Source: Pseudomonas aestuarii (GTDB taxonomy: Bacteria > Pseudomonadota > Gammaproteobacteria > Pseudomonadales > Pseudomonadaceae). Taken from it: a stretch of DNA of 64,000 bases. The notes under the pieces are model-generated. The model saw nothing but the letters and a program-made list of their open reading frames with translations, ran no database searches and had not been told where the DNA came from. Shown one piece after another: positions 7,765 through 16,387 of the stretch. The position numbers and the translations under genes are program-made. The stretch lies in contig NZ_JAQJZJ010000008.1 of NCBI RefSeq assembly GCF_027988105.1, forward strand, positions 214,511 through 278,510, read 5' to 3'. Each line of letters begins with the position of its first letter. Position 1 is the stretch's first letter.

Positions 7765-8433
7765 ATGCGCAAGTCCCTGCTCGCCCTCTCCATCCTGGCC
7801 ACCGCACTGGCCGCCCCCCTCGCCCAGGCTTACCAGGCAGGCGACATTATCCTGCGCGCCGGTGCTGCTACCGTCGATCCGCATGAAGACAGCTCGGCCC
7901 TCAAGCTGAACGGTGCCACCCTCGGCGGCCAAGCGACCGTCGACAGCGACACCCAGCTGGGCCTGACTGGTACCTACATGCTGACCGACAACCTCGGCGT
8001 CGGCCTGTTGGCAGCCACGCCATTCAAGCATCAGGTGGGCGTCAAGGGCCTGGGCGCACTGGATGGCAAGCTGGCAGACATCAAGCACCTGCCGCCGACT
8101 CTCAGCCTGCAGTACTTTCCATTGGCAGCGTCGTCGCGTCTGCAGCCCTACGTCGGCGCGGGCTTGAACTACACCACTTTCTTCGATGAAGACTTGACCA
8201 GCCAGCGCGAAACCCAGGGTTTCAGCAACCTGGAGCTGGACGACTCCTGGGGGCTGGCACTGGAAGCTGGTGTCGACTACATGCTGACTGACAACCTTCT
8301 GCTCAACGCCACCGTTTGGTATCTGGATATCGACACCACGGCCACCGCCGATCTCGCCGGCGCCGGCCAGGTCAAGGTCAATGTAGATATCGATCCATTC
8401 GTCTACATGGTCGGCCTCGGCTACAAGTTCTAA
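7765..8433 (+). CDS. oprG: OmpW family outer-membrane protein (OprG-like)
   Basis: 222 residues. A signal peptide (MRKSLLALSILATALAAPLAQA) precedes the OmpW start YQAGDIILRAGAATVDP. Alternating beta strands of an eight-stranded barrel follow, including GLTGTYMLTDNLGVGLLA and LQPYVGAGLNYTTFF, ending YMVGLGYKF with the aromatic last residue needed for Bam assembly. The ATG at 7765 has GGAG six bases upstream; an ATG at 7744 would put seven odd residues before the signal peptide. OmpW/OprG barrels pass small hydrophobic molecules and are induced by low oxygen and iron conditions in pseudomonads. Confidence 0.93.
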   Translation: MRKSLLALSILATALAAPLAQAYQAGDIILRAGAATVDPHEDSSALKLNGATLGGQATVDSDTQLGLTGTYMLTDNLGVGLLAATPFKHQVGVKGLGALDGKLADIKHLPPTLSLQYFPLAASSRLQPYVGAGLNYTTFFDEDLTSQRETQGFSNLELDDSWGLALEAGVDYMLTDNLLLNATVWYLDIDTTATADLAGAGQVKVNVDIDPFVYMVGLGYKF

Positions 8434-8450
8434 GGCCAACCGACACCCAC

Positions 8451-8480
8451 AAAAAAGCCGGCCTCAGCGCCGGCTTTTTT
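8451..8480. terminator. Bidirectional intrinsic terminator
   Basis: AAAAAAGCCGGC - CTCAGC - GCCGGCTTTTTT, a strong GC stem with A and T tracts on both sides. It separates oprG (+) from the epimerase gene (-). Confidence 0.93.
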
Positions 8481-8491
8481 GTCGCTACAGA

Positions 8492-9424
8492 TCAGTCTAG
8501 CGCCAATAGCCTGCGCAACCCCTCACGCATCGGTGTCGTCGGTGGCAGCTGGTAGCAATCCTGCAAACGCTGAGTATTGGCCCGCGAGTGGCGGATATCG
8601 CCGGGCCGCGCCGCCTGATAATCGACTGCCGGCAAGCCGCCACACAAACTGCCGATCTCGGCCAACAGCTGGTTGAGGCTGACCGCCTGATTCCAGCCGA
8701 CATTCACCGCCCCCACTACAACCTGCGGCATGCCCAGCGCCTGGGTCAGCAGCGCCAGCAGATCGCCGATATAGAAGAAGTCGCGCGTCTGCTCGCCATC
8801 GCCAAACACCCGAATCGGCAAGCCTTGCTGCGCCCGCTGGGTGAAGATGCTGATCACCCCGGAGTAGGGGGATGACGGATCCTGACGGGGACCGAATATA
8901 TTGAAGAAGCGGAAAATCGCCGGTTCCAGGCCATGCTGACGGCGATAGAAGTCCAGGTAATGCTCACTGGCCAGCTTGTCCGAGGCGTAAGGGGTCAACG
9001 GCGCCTTGGCCGTGTCCTCATCAATCGCCTGGCCTGCACCATTGTTGCCGTAGACCGCCGCACTCGAGGCATAGACCACGCGCTTGACGCCGTGCCGGCG
9101 CATGGCCTCGCAGACGTTGAGGGTGCCGACGAAGTTGCTCTGGTGCGTGCTCACCGGATCGTCCACCGAGGCTTGTACCGAGGCCACTGCGGCCAGGTGC
9201 ACCACCGCAGCACAACCGGCCACGGCCTGATCGACCTGGGCAGCATCGGCCACATCGCCCTCGAGCAGATGCAGCCGTGGGTGATCCAGCGGCAGGTTGG
9301 CGCGCTTGCCCATGGATAGATTGTCCAGCACGCGCACCGTATGGCCTTGCGCCAATAGCGCGTCAACCAGGTGCGAGCCGATAAAGCCGGCGCCGCCGGT
9401 AATCAGGATAGGTGCATCAGACAT
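8492..9424 (-). CDS. NAD-dependent sugar-nucleotide epimerase/dehydratase (extended SDR)
   Basis: 310 residues. The N-terminal Rossmann motif is ITGGAGFIGSHLVDAL (GxxGxxG), followed by the acidic DNLS loop. The catalytic pair is a serine in VVYASSAAVYG and Tyr-X-X-X-Lys in TPYASDKLASE. The RFFNIFGPRQ segment is typical of UDP-glucose/UDP-GlcNAc 4-epimerase relatives (GalE/WbpP). The exact sugar is not readable. The ATG at 9424 removes a 45-residue arginine-rich extension with no homology and overlaps the upstream gene by 8 bases. Probable role in cell-surface glycan precursor synthesis. Confidence 0.87.
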   Translation of the reverse strand: MSDAPILITGGAGFIGSHLVDALLAQGHTVRVLDNLSMGKRANLPLDHPRLHLLEGDVADAAQVDQAVAGCAAVVHLAAVASVQASVDDPVSTHQSNFVGTLNVCEAMRRHGVKRVVYASSAAVYGNNGAGQAIDEDTAKAPLTPYASDKLASEHYLDFYRRQHGLEPAIFRFFNIFGPRQDPSSPYSGVISIFTQRAQQGLPIRVFGDGEQTRDFFYIGDLLALLTQALGMPQVVVGAVNVGWNQAVSLNQLLAEIGSLCGGLPAVDYQAARPGDIRHSRANTQRLQDCYQLPPTTPMREGLRRLLALD

Positions 9425-10301
9425 GGCGATAGTAGCGATCCAGTAGGCTCGGCAGCCCGGAGCGCCAGGCGCGCGGCTTGATACCGAAGGTATGCAGGAT
9501 TTTCTTGCAGGCCAGCACCGCATGCTGCGGCTCTTCGGCAGCATCCGGACGCGCGGCATGGGCCTGCGCCGTGATTTCGTCGAGCAGATTGCTGCGGAAG
9601 TGGCGCGCCTCGCTCAACACCGCCTGACCCAGGGCCAGCGAGGTGGTGGCTTCGTGGCCGCCATAATGGAACGTCCCCCATAGCGGCGTCTGGCAATCGA
9701 GCTGCTTGAGCACGGCGAGAATCACCCGCGCCGCATCGTCGACCGGGGTCGGGTTGCCGCGCCGATCATCGGCGAGCTCGATGTTTTCATCCCGCTCGGC
9801 ACGCGCCAGGAAACGCCCGAGCTGACCGTCCGGGCTCTCATCCAGCAACCAGCCAAAGCGCAACAGCACATGCCGCGGGCATACCGCGCGCACGCTCTGC
9901 TCGAGGCGCCACAAGGCCTGACCACGCACGCCCAGGGGCACCGGCTCTTCCCTTTCGCTGTAGGCGGTAACCCGCGAACCATCGAACACCCGGTAACTGG
10001 ACGGCTGCAGCAGGCGAATCTCATGATGCTGACAAAGCTCGGCAAGCCGCTCAACCGCCTGTTGCTGGGCAGCGAGACGTGCCTCGCTCACCCCTTCGGC
10101 CTGAAACCAGTCGAAATAGTAAGCCAGGTTGATCAGGGCGTCGGGCCGGGTGTCGTCCAGCAACTGGGTCAGGCTGGCGGCATCCCAGCCGGACTCCGGC
10201 GGACGCGGCGCGAGGAAGCCGATGTCCTCCTCGGCGCCGAGACGGATCAGTGCCTGCCCCAAGGCATTACCGCCACCCAATAGCATTAAACGCATACGCA
10301 T
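9417..10301 (-). CDS. RmlD-like sugar nucleotide-binding protein (atypical SDR)
   Basis: 294 residues. The N-terminal MRLMLLGGGNALGQALIRL is a Rossmann glycine motif of the RmlD substrate-binding family. Later the segment LINLAYYFDWF and the PSSYRVFDG region correspond to RmlD strands. The catalytic Tyr-X-X-X-Lys is not obvious (VPLGVRGQALWRLEQ lies where YGRTKLxGE is expected). It may therefore be a non-canonical or non-catalytic member. The start at 10301 is the first ATG of a double ATGCGTATG. It overlaps the downstream epimerase gene, so the two act together. Confidence 0.78.
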   Translation of the reverse strand: MRMRLMLLGGGNALGQALIRLGAEEDIGFLAPRPPESGWDAASLTQLLDDTRPDALINLAYYFDWFQAEGVSEARLAAQQQAVERLAELCQHHEIRLLQPSSYRVFDGSRVTAYSEREEPVPLGVRGQALWRLEQSVRAVCPRHVLLRFGWLLDESPDGQLGRFLARAERDENIELADDRRGNPTPVDDAARVILAVLKQLDCQTPLWGTFHYGGHEATTSLALGQAVLSEARHFRSNLLDEITAQAHAARPDAAEEPQHAVLACKKILHTFGIKPRAWRSGLPSLLDRYYRHV

Positions 10302-10636
10302 GGTGTCTCGCAACGGCCGAACCCGTCAGGCGACTGCAATGGGCAACCCGGCATCACGCTGGCCACGCCCCCTTGCTCATCACCCCTGACCCCCGACCAC
10401 CGCCTCTCTCCCGGTTTGGCATTATCAAAATTAGACGCTGACATCGCGCCAAAGTGTCGCATTTTGCGGGTTTACGCGCACGCCGTCATTAGCCGCGTAC
10501 CCCGCAGTGCGCGACAGCAGCGGCAAAGCCAGCCAGGGCCTGGCAAGAGGCCCTGGCACGACGGCGCTCTGCAGACAGCTTCACCCACCCTCCATTGGCT
10601 GGGCAAACGCGCTGTCAGCAGCACACTCGCATGCGC
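10302..10636. other. Intergenic region with one GC hairpin
   Basis: 335 bases between the RmlD-like gene start and the ABC ATPase stop. The only clear structure is a perfect 9-base stem (CCAGGGCCT / AGGCCCTGG, 10533-10556). It presumably ends the ABC operon, although no U-tract follows on the minus strand. A promoter for the two SDR genes must lie near 10310-10450, but I see no convincing one. Confidence 0.5.
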
Positions 10637-11692
10637 TCAGGCGGTCAGTACCCGACAGGCTTCGGCCGGGATGGTCACCGACACCGGGCTGCCAATACCC
10701 AGGCCGATGCCCTGGCAGGGCGTACTCAGCGCGGTCAGCGAGACGCCGGAACACGCGATGGTGGTTTCGATGGTCGCGCCGCTGTCGCGCACGAAGGTCA
10801 CGGTGCCCTGCAGACGGTTGCCGGCAGTGGCCTGGGGCAGCGACAACTGCAGGTCTTCCGGGCGCACCAGCATCTTGATACTGGTGCCGGCGTGAATGCT
10901 CTCGCAGATCGGCACCTGCAGCGCCGCACCGCCTGGCAGGCCGACCCGGCCGTGGCCCAGGGCGATCGCCGGGAAGATATTGCCGCTGCCGATAAAGTCG
11001 GCGACGAAGGCGTTGGCCGGATTGCGGTAGATCTCGATCGGCGTGCCGACCTGCTGCACCCGATGTTCGCCGAGTACCACCACGATATCGGCCATGGTCA
11101 TGGCCTCGCGCTGGTCATGGGTGACCAGGATGGTGGTGATATTCAGGCGCTGCTGCAGCTGGCGGATCTCCACCTGCATGGATTCGCGCAGCTTGGCGTC
11201 CAGTGCCGACAGGGGCTCGTCCAACAGCAGCAGTTTCGGCCGCGCGGCAATCGCCCGGGCAATTGCCACGCGCTGGCGCTGCCCACCGGAGAGCTTGGCC
11301 ACCGGCCGGTCGAGCATTTCCTGCAACTGGATCAGCTGCAGCAGTTCGCTCACCCGCGCCTGCTGATCGGCCTTGTTCACACCGCGCAACTTCAACGGAT
11401 AGGCGATGTTTTCGCCGACCGTCATGTGCGGGAACAGCGCCAGCGACTGGAACACCATGCCGAAGTTGCGCTGATGCGCCGGGGTGTGACCGATGTCCTG
11501 GCCATCCAGGCGGATCTCGCCGGCGCTGAGGGTTTCCAGCCCGGCGATCATGCGCAGCAGGGTGGTCTTGCCACAGCCCGAGGGGCCGAGGAAGCACACC
11601 AGCTTGCCCTCCGGCAGGTGCAGGTTGACGTCGGTCACGGCGCAGGCCGAGCCATAGTGTTTTTCAACGTTTTCTAGAACCAATCCGCTCAT
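10637..11692 (-). CDS. Polyamine-type ABC transporter ATP-binding protein (PotA class)
   Basis: 351 residues. Walker A is GPSGCGKT (36-43), Q-loop VFQS (80-83), signature LSGGQ (134-138), Walker B LLLLDEP (154-160) and H-loop VTHDQ. A C-terminal TOBE/OB regulatory domain (about 250-350) is typical of PotA/FbpC importers. GGAGGTG lies five bases before the ATG. It powers import through the two permeases encoded just upstream in the same operon. Substrate is not certain; family and neighbours suggest a polyamine or guanidino compound. Confidence 0.92.
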   Translation of the reverse strand: MSGLVLENVEKHYGSACAVTDVNLHLPEGKLVCFLGPSGCGKTTLLRMIAGLETLSAGEIRLDGQDIGHTPAHQRNFGMVFQSLALFPHMTVGENIAYPLKLRGVNKADQQARVSELLQLIQLQEMLDRPVAKLSGGQRQRVAIARAIAARPKLLLLDEPLSALDAKLRESMQVEIRQLQQRLNITTILVTHDQREAMTMADIVVVLGEHRVQQVGTPIEIYRNPANAFVADFIGSGNIFPAIALGHGRVGLPGGAALQVPICESIHAGTSIKMLVRPEDLQLSLPQATAGNRLQGTVTFVRDSGATIETTIACSGVSLTALSTPCQGIGLGIGSPVSVTIPAEACRVLTA

Positions 11693-11746
11693 GCGGCACC
11701 TCCACTAAGCAGTTGCCGGCAAGCCGCCAGGGCCTGCCCGGCTGAA

Positions 11747-12604
11747 TTAAAAGGACACGCCACCGTCGCCAACCAGCTTCTCCAGCGCCCAGATCAGGGC
11801 GAAGTCGATCAGCACGATCAACACGGCGAACGAGAAAACGGTCGGATCGAGGGAGGACACGGTGCGGCTGTACATCCAGATCGGCACGGTCATCACGTCG
11901 ATGTTGTAGAGGAAGTAGGTCACGGTGAATTCATTGAACGAGATGATGAAGGCCAGCAGCATCCCGGCCAGAATCCCCGAGCGCATCAGCGGCACCACCA
12001 CGTCGACGATGGCGCGCAGCGGCGAGGCGCCGAGCATCTGCGCGGCCTCCTCGACCTCGTTGCCGATCGACAGCATGGCCGCGGTGCAGTTCTTCACCAC
12101 GAACGGCAAGGCGAGGATCACATGGGCGATCACCAGCCGCGAGGTGCTGAGCTGAAACGGCAGGTTGTCGAATATCAGCAACAGCGCCAGGCCCAGCACC
12201 ACCATGGGAAACACCAGCGGCAGCGACATCAGCTGCAGCGCCACCGCCTTGCCGCGAAACTCGCAGCGCACCAACGCATAGGCGGCCGGCACCGCCACCA
12301 GGGTGGCGAACAGCATGCTCAGGGTGGCCACCAGCAGACTGGTGGTGAGCGCCTGACCGAGGCTGAGCACGTCACTGGCGTCCGGCGAAACGAAGGTGTT
12401 CCAGGCCGCCTTGTACCACTGCAGGCTGTAGCTGGCCGGCGGAAAATCGAGGTTCGAGGCGCCGCTGAACGACATCACGATCATGCTCAGGATCGGCAGC
12501 ACCGCCAGCAGCAGGATGAACCCGGACAGACCCATGGCAAAACGCCCGGTTTCCCCCGGCAACGGGGCGGCAGCGCGCAACAGGCTCTTGAGTGGACTGC
12601 TCAT
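11747..12604 (-). CDS. ABC transporter permease, PotC class
   Basis: 285 residues, about six membrane helices, with the EAA loop EEAAQMLGASPLRAIVDVVV (about 185-204) that docks on the ATPase. The C-terminus ends ALIWALEKLVGDGGVSF. The start overlaps the end of the PotB-class permease gene by four bases (ATGA), so the two are translationally coupled. A 54-base gap separates it from the ATPase gene. It forms half of the importer channel. Confidence 0.92.
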   Translation of the reverse strand: MSSPLKSLLRAAAPLPGETGRFAMGLSGFILLLAVLPILSMIVMSFSGASNLDFPPASYSLQWYKAAWNTFVSPDASDVLSLGQALTTSLLVATLSMLFATLVAVPAAYALVRCEFRGKAVALQLMSLPLVFPMVVLGLALLLIFDNLPFQLSTSRLVIAHVILALPFVVKNCTAAMLSIGNEVEEAAQMLGASPLRAIVDVVVPLMRSGILAGMLLAFIISFNEFTVTYFLYNIDVMTVPIWMYSRTVSSLDPTVFSFAVLIVLIDFALIWALEKLVGDGGVSF

Positions 12605-13509
12605 TGCGAAGCCTCCAGGATGCGCCGGCGACGGCCGGTGACGAATTCGGAGAAGGTCATGATCGCCAGCGTGGTGACGATCAGCACCACCCCGGCGGCA
12701 GAGGCGGCGGGCCAGTTCATCAGCGGAGCGATCTGGTCATGCACCATCACCGCCAGCATCGGCACCCGCCGGCCGCCCAGCAGCAGGAGCACCACGAAAC
12801 TGCTGGCGTTGTAGGCGAACACCAGGGTGGCGCCGGTGATGATGCCCGGCAGGCTCATCGGCAACACCACCTGGCGGAACACCTGCGCCCGGCTGGCGCC
12901 GAGGGTCGCCGCCGCCTCTTCGTAGCTGCGCGACACGCCGCGCATGGCGCTGGCGATCGGCAGCACCGCCAACGGGAAGGCGGTCTGCACCAGGCCCATG
13001 AGCACGCCCGTCTGGTTGTACAGCAGCATCACCGGCCGGTCGATCAGGCCCAGGCCCATCAGCGCCTGGTTGACCATCCCGCCCGGACCGAGGATCACCA
13101 ACCAGCCGTAGCTTTGCAGCAGCAGGTTGACCAGCAACGGCAACAGCACCGCGGCGAGGAACACCCGGCGCAACAACGGCGACTGCAGGCGCGACATGCA
13201 GTAGCCGACCGGAATCGCCAGCAGCACCGCGATCAGCGCACTGACCAGGGCCAGGCGCAGGGTCAGCAGCAGCGACTTGAGGTAATAGGGTTCGAGCAAC
13301 TGGGCGTAGCTGGCCAGGCTGAAACCGCTCCATTCCGCGCCCTTGGTGCCGACGCTCATGCGCAGCACCAGCAGGCTGGCGGCAATCAGCACGCCGAGGA
13401 ACAGCATCGCCGGCGAGAGGAACAGCCAGGCGCGTGCCGTGGGGGAAAACGTCTTGGCCGGGCGCAGGGGCGCCACGCCGACCTGACGGGTCAGAGTTGA
13501 AAGTGCCAT
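12601..13509 (-). CDS. ABC transporter permease, PotB class
   Basis: 302 residues. A cytoplasmic N-terminus of about 25 residues precedes six helices. The EAA loop is YEEAAATLGASRAQVFRQVV followed by LPMSLPGI. The partner permease overlaps its 3' end. An 80-base gap precedes it after the substrate-binding gene, enough for a hairpin or RNA processing, but no strong terminator is visible. Role: other half of the importer channel. Confidence 0.92.
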   Translation of the reverse strand: MALSTLTRQVGVAPLRPAKTFSPTARAWLFLSPAMLFLGVLIAASLLVLRMSVGTKGAEWSGFSLASYAQLLEPYYLKSLLLTLRLALVSALIAVLLAIPVGYCMSRLQSPLLRRVFLAAVLLPLLVNLLLQSYGWLVILGPGGMVNQALMGLGLIDRPVMLLYNQTGVLMGLVQTAFPLAVLPIASAMRGVSRSYEEAAATLGASRAQVFRQVVLPMSLPGIITGATLVFAYNASSFVVLLLLGGRRVPMLAVMVHDQIAPLMNWPAASAAGVVLIVTTLAIMTFSEFVTGRRRRILEASQ

Positions 13510-13590
13510 GTCGGAAATCTCATCAGTACAGAAGGTTGCCGCACCCCGCGCAGGCGCCTGGAGGCCGGCTGCGCGGTGTGCGGAGCTACA

Positions 13591-14694
13591 TCAGGAAGAG
13601 AAGATTTCCGTGTAGCGGCGAATCCACTGGTCGTGCACGGTGGCCAGGAAGGCGTTGTCGTGCATGATCGCCTTCTCCGAGATCTGCTCGGGCGTGAGGA
13701 TGTACGGGCTCTTGCGCGCCTCGGCGGAGATGATCGCCTTGGCGTTGACCGGGCCGTTGAAGATGTCCTCGGCCATCTTGCCCTGCACCAGCGGGTCGAG
13801 CGAATGGTCGATGAAGGCATAGGCCAGGTCGGTATCGCCCGGACGGTGCTTGGGCATGACCGAGAGCATCAGGTCGGTGTAGAAGCCCTCCTTCATGCCG
13901 AAGGTGGCGCCCAGGCCATAAGACGGATCGCGGATCTGCTTGGGGAAGAAGGCCGGCGCATAGAGGCCGCCCATGTCCAGCGACCCGGTGCGGAACAGCT
14001 CGGCGATCTGGTTGGGGTTCTCGCCCAGGGTAATCACCCGGTCCTTGAGCTTCTCCAGCAGCTTGAAGCCCGGCTCGACATTGTGCGCGTCACCGCCGGC
14101 CAGCTTGGCGGCGATGATGATCAGGTCCATGGCCTCGGTCCAGTTCGGCGGCGGCAGGAAGATGTTCGGCGCCATGTCCTTGTCCCACAGGGCGGCGTAA
14201 CTGTCCGGCGCTTCTTTCACGGTGCGGGTGCTGTAGATCAGGCTGTTGCACCACAACAGGTAGCCGATGCCGTGACCGTCGGCGCCGGTCTGGTACTGCG
14301 CCGGCACATCGCGCAGGTTGGGGATGCGGTTGAGGTCGGGCTTTTCCAGCAGCCCGGCGCTGGCCAGGCCTTCGGCGCCGACGCCGGCCAGGGTGATGAT
14401 GTCGTATTGCGGGCGATCACCGCCGGCCTTGAGCTTGGCAACCATCTCCGAGGTGCTGCCGGTGCGGTCGGCGATCACCTTGGCGCCGGTCTTGGCTTCG
14501 AAGGTCGCGGCGATATTGCGCAGCGCCGCCAGGCCGGTGTCGTCGGACCAGGTGAGCAGGCGCAGGGTCTTGCCGTGAAACTTCATGTCGCCGGCGCTGG
14601 CCTTGATGAAGGGAAAGGACAGGGCCGCGGCTGCCACCGACGCGACACCCACCGTCTTGATGAATGTTCTTCTGCTGAAATCGTGCTCGCTCAT
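13591..14694 (-). CDS. Periplasmic substrate-binding protein (PotD class), Tat-type signal
   Basis: 367 residues. The N-terminus (SRRTFIKTVGVASVAAAALS) is a twin-arginine signal, so the protein is probably exported folded. The mature part has the extracellular solute-binding fold of the PotD/spermidine-putrescine group: LRLLTWSDDTG at the start, DIITLAGVG, LWCNSLIYSTR. It captures the substrate for the two permeases. It is the first gene of the importer operon, 229 bases downstream of the aldehyde dehydrogenase stop. Tat export for this class is less usual than Sec. Confidence 0.88.
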   Translation of the reverse strand: MSEHDFSRRTFIKTVGVASVAAAALSFPFIKASAGDMKFHGKTLRLLTWSDDTGLAALRNIAATFEAKTGAKVIADRTGSTSEMVAKLKAGGDRPQYDIITLAGVGAEGLASAGLLEKPDLNRIPNLRDVPAQYQTGADGHGIGYLLWCNSLIYSTRTVKEAPDSYAALWDKDMAPNIFLPPPNWTEAMDLIIIAAKLAGGDAHNVEPGFKLLEKLKDRVITLGENPNQIAELFRTGSLDMGGLYAPAFFPKQIRDPSYGLGATFGMKEGFYTDLMLSVMPKHRPGDTDLAYAFIDHSLDPLVQGKMAEDIFNGPVNAKAIISAEARKSPYILTPEQISEKAIMHDNAFLATVHDQWIRRYTEIFSS

Positions 14695-14852
14695 CGCAGT
14701 TTCCTCTTATTTTTATCTGTCTTCGGGAGCTTGCGACCCGCTGCCGGGCTCCCCGCAATCAACCGTTCAACCCGGCCCGAGGCCCTGCTCGCGCTGGTGC
14801 GGCCTGGGCTGGCCGAGCCATCCTGCGGCGCGCTCGACGGGCCAACAATCGA

Positions 14853-14873
14853 TAAATAGTCATCGAAGCCATG
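14853..14873. promoter_or_regulatory. Motif shared with the decarboxylase/LysR control region
   Basis: AAATAGTCAT-N4-G-N-CATG occurs here, upstream of the importer operon, and again at 18171-18191 between the decarboxylase and LysR genes. Ten consecutive bases and the distal CATG are the same. A common site for the LysR regulator is the simplest reading, unproven. Confidence 0.4.
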
Positions 14874-14877
14874 CGCG

Positions 14878-14908
14878 GCATGCATGCCTTGAAAGCAGGC
14901 ATGCATGC
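14878..14908. terminator. Perfect 12-bp hairpin after the aldehyde dehydrogenase gene
   Basis: GCATGCATGCCT, seven-base loop, AGGCATGCATGC. It lies 15 bases beyond the aldehyde dehydrogenase stop. No U-tract follows, so it is an atypical terminator or a 3'-end stabiliser; the alternating CATG could also be a protein site. Confidence 0.45.
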
Positions 14909-14923
14909 ACCACAAACGCCCGC

Positions 14924-16387
14924 TTAAAGGGCGCGAATCACGTGCTTGATTTCCTGGAACGCCTGCAGCCCCCAAGGCCCCAGCTCACGGCCGATGCTGC
15001 TCTGTTTGAAGCCGCCCCAGGCCGCCTGCGGGAAGATCACCTGTGGCGCGTTGATCCACACCAGGCCTGCTTGCAGGGCATTGGCGACCCGCTCGGCACG
15101 ACGCGCGTCGCCGCTAACCACGCTGGCCACCAGGCCAAACTCGCTGTCGTTGGCCAGGTCGATGGCCTCCGCCTCACTGCTGAAGCTGCGCACACAGAGC
15201 ACCGGCCCGAAGATCTCCTCACGCCACAGGGCGCTGTCCAGCGGCACGTCGGTAAACACCGTGGGCCGCAGGAAATAGCCCCGCGCCAGCCCAGCTGGAC
15301 GCTCACCGCCGCTGAGCAAGCGCGCGCCGCCATCCAGGCCGTCGGCGATATGCCGACAGACCCGTTGGTACTGGACCTGATTGACCAGCGCGCCCATCTC
15401 CACGTCCGCCGCAAACGGATCACCGACGCGGATCGCCTCGACCCGTATCTGCAACCGCGCCAGGAACTCTTCGGCCAGCTCATCGGCGACCAGCACCCGG
15501 CTGGTCGCCGAGCACATCTGCCCGGCGTTGAAGAAACCGCCGCCACAGGCCAACTCGACGGCCAGATCCAGGTCAGCGTCGGCAAATACCAGCAGCGAGG
15601 ACTTGCCGCCCAGCTCCAGACTGACGCCCTTGACCGTCTCGGCGGCGCGCTGCATGACCTGCACGCCCACCGCATTGCTGCCGGTGAACGACAGCTTGGC
15701 CACCCCCGGATGGGCCGCCAGTGGCGCCCCGACCGCCTGACCGGTGCCGCAGACCAGGTTGAACACCCCGGCCGGCAGGCCGCTCTCGGCGATGATGTCG
15801 GCCAGCTCCAATTCAGGCAGCGGGGTCACCTCCGAGGGTTTCAACACCACCGTACAGCCGGCCGCCAGGGCGGGAGCCAGCTTCCAGGCGGTGGTCACCA
15901 TGGGGAAATTCCATGGCACGATCAGCCCCACCACGCCACAGGGCTCGCGGCGCAGACGGGCGGCGAAGTCGCCGCTGGGCAGCTCCACCGCGGCGTCCTG
16001 CTGGGTGTCCAGCGCCTCGGCCAGCTCGGCGTAATAGGTAAAGGTGGCGATCACGTCGTCGACATCGATCGCCGCCTCGCTCAACGGCTTGCCGGTGTTG
16101 CGCGCCTGCAGCTGGATCAGGCGCTCGCGGCGCGCCTCGACCCCGGCGGCGATCCGGCGCAGACAGGCGCCCCGCACGACCCCGGCGCTGAGCCCCCAGG
16201 CCGGAAAAGCCTCACTTGCCGCGCGCACCGCCCGCTCGACCGCCGCGGCATCGCCGCCGGCCACGCTCGCCAGCAGCTCTTCGGTGGCGGGGTTGATCAC
16301 CTTCAGGCTGTCGCCGCCGCTGTACCAGTGCCCGCCGATATACAGACCGGCCAGTGCGCCATTGTGTGTCGGGCGGCTGTTCAACAT
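14924..16387 (-). CDS. NAD(P)-dependent aldehyde dehydrogenase
   Basis: 487 residues, the usual ALDH length. Catalytic Cys292 lies in FFNAGQMCSATS and the general base Glu259 in SLELGGKS. Asn160 (PWNFPM) and the cofactor residues Lys183/Glu187 (VLKPSEVTP) are present. The closest class is betaine/aminobutyraldehyde-type dehydrogenase. It oxidises an aldehyde to an acid, most likely the product of the ThDP decarboxylase encoded just upstream, whose 3' end overlaps this start by seven bases. The pair would turn a 2-oxo acid into the one-carbon-shorter acid. Confidence 0.9.
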   Translation of the reverse strand: MLNSRPTHNGALAGLYIGGHWYSGGDSLKVINPATEELLASVAGGDAAAVERAVRAASEAFPAWGLSAGVVRGACLRRIAAGVEARRERLIQLQARNTGKPLSEAAIDVDDVIATFTYYAELAEALDTQQDAAVELPSGDFAARLRREPCGVVGLIVPWNFPMVTTAWKLAPALAAGCTVVLKPSEVTPLPELELADIIAESGLPAGVFNLVCGTGQAVGAPLAAHPGVAKLSFTGSNAVGVQVMQRAAETVKGVSLELGGKSSLLVFADADLDLAVELACGGGFFNAGQMCSATSRVLVADELAEEFLARLQIRVEAIRVGDPFAADVEMGALVNQVQYQRVCRHIADGLDGGARLLSGGERPAGLARGYFLRPTVFTDVPLDSALWREEIFGPVLCVRSFSSEAEAIDLANDSEFGLVASVVSGDARRAERVANALQAGLVWINAPQVIFPQAAWGGFKQSSIGRELGPWGLQAFQEIKHVIRAL

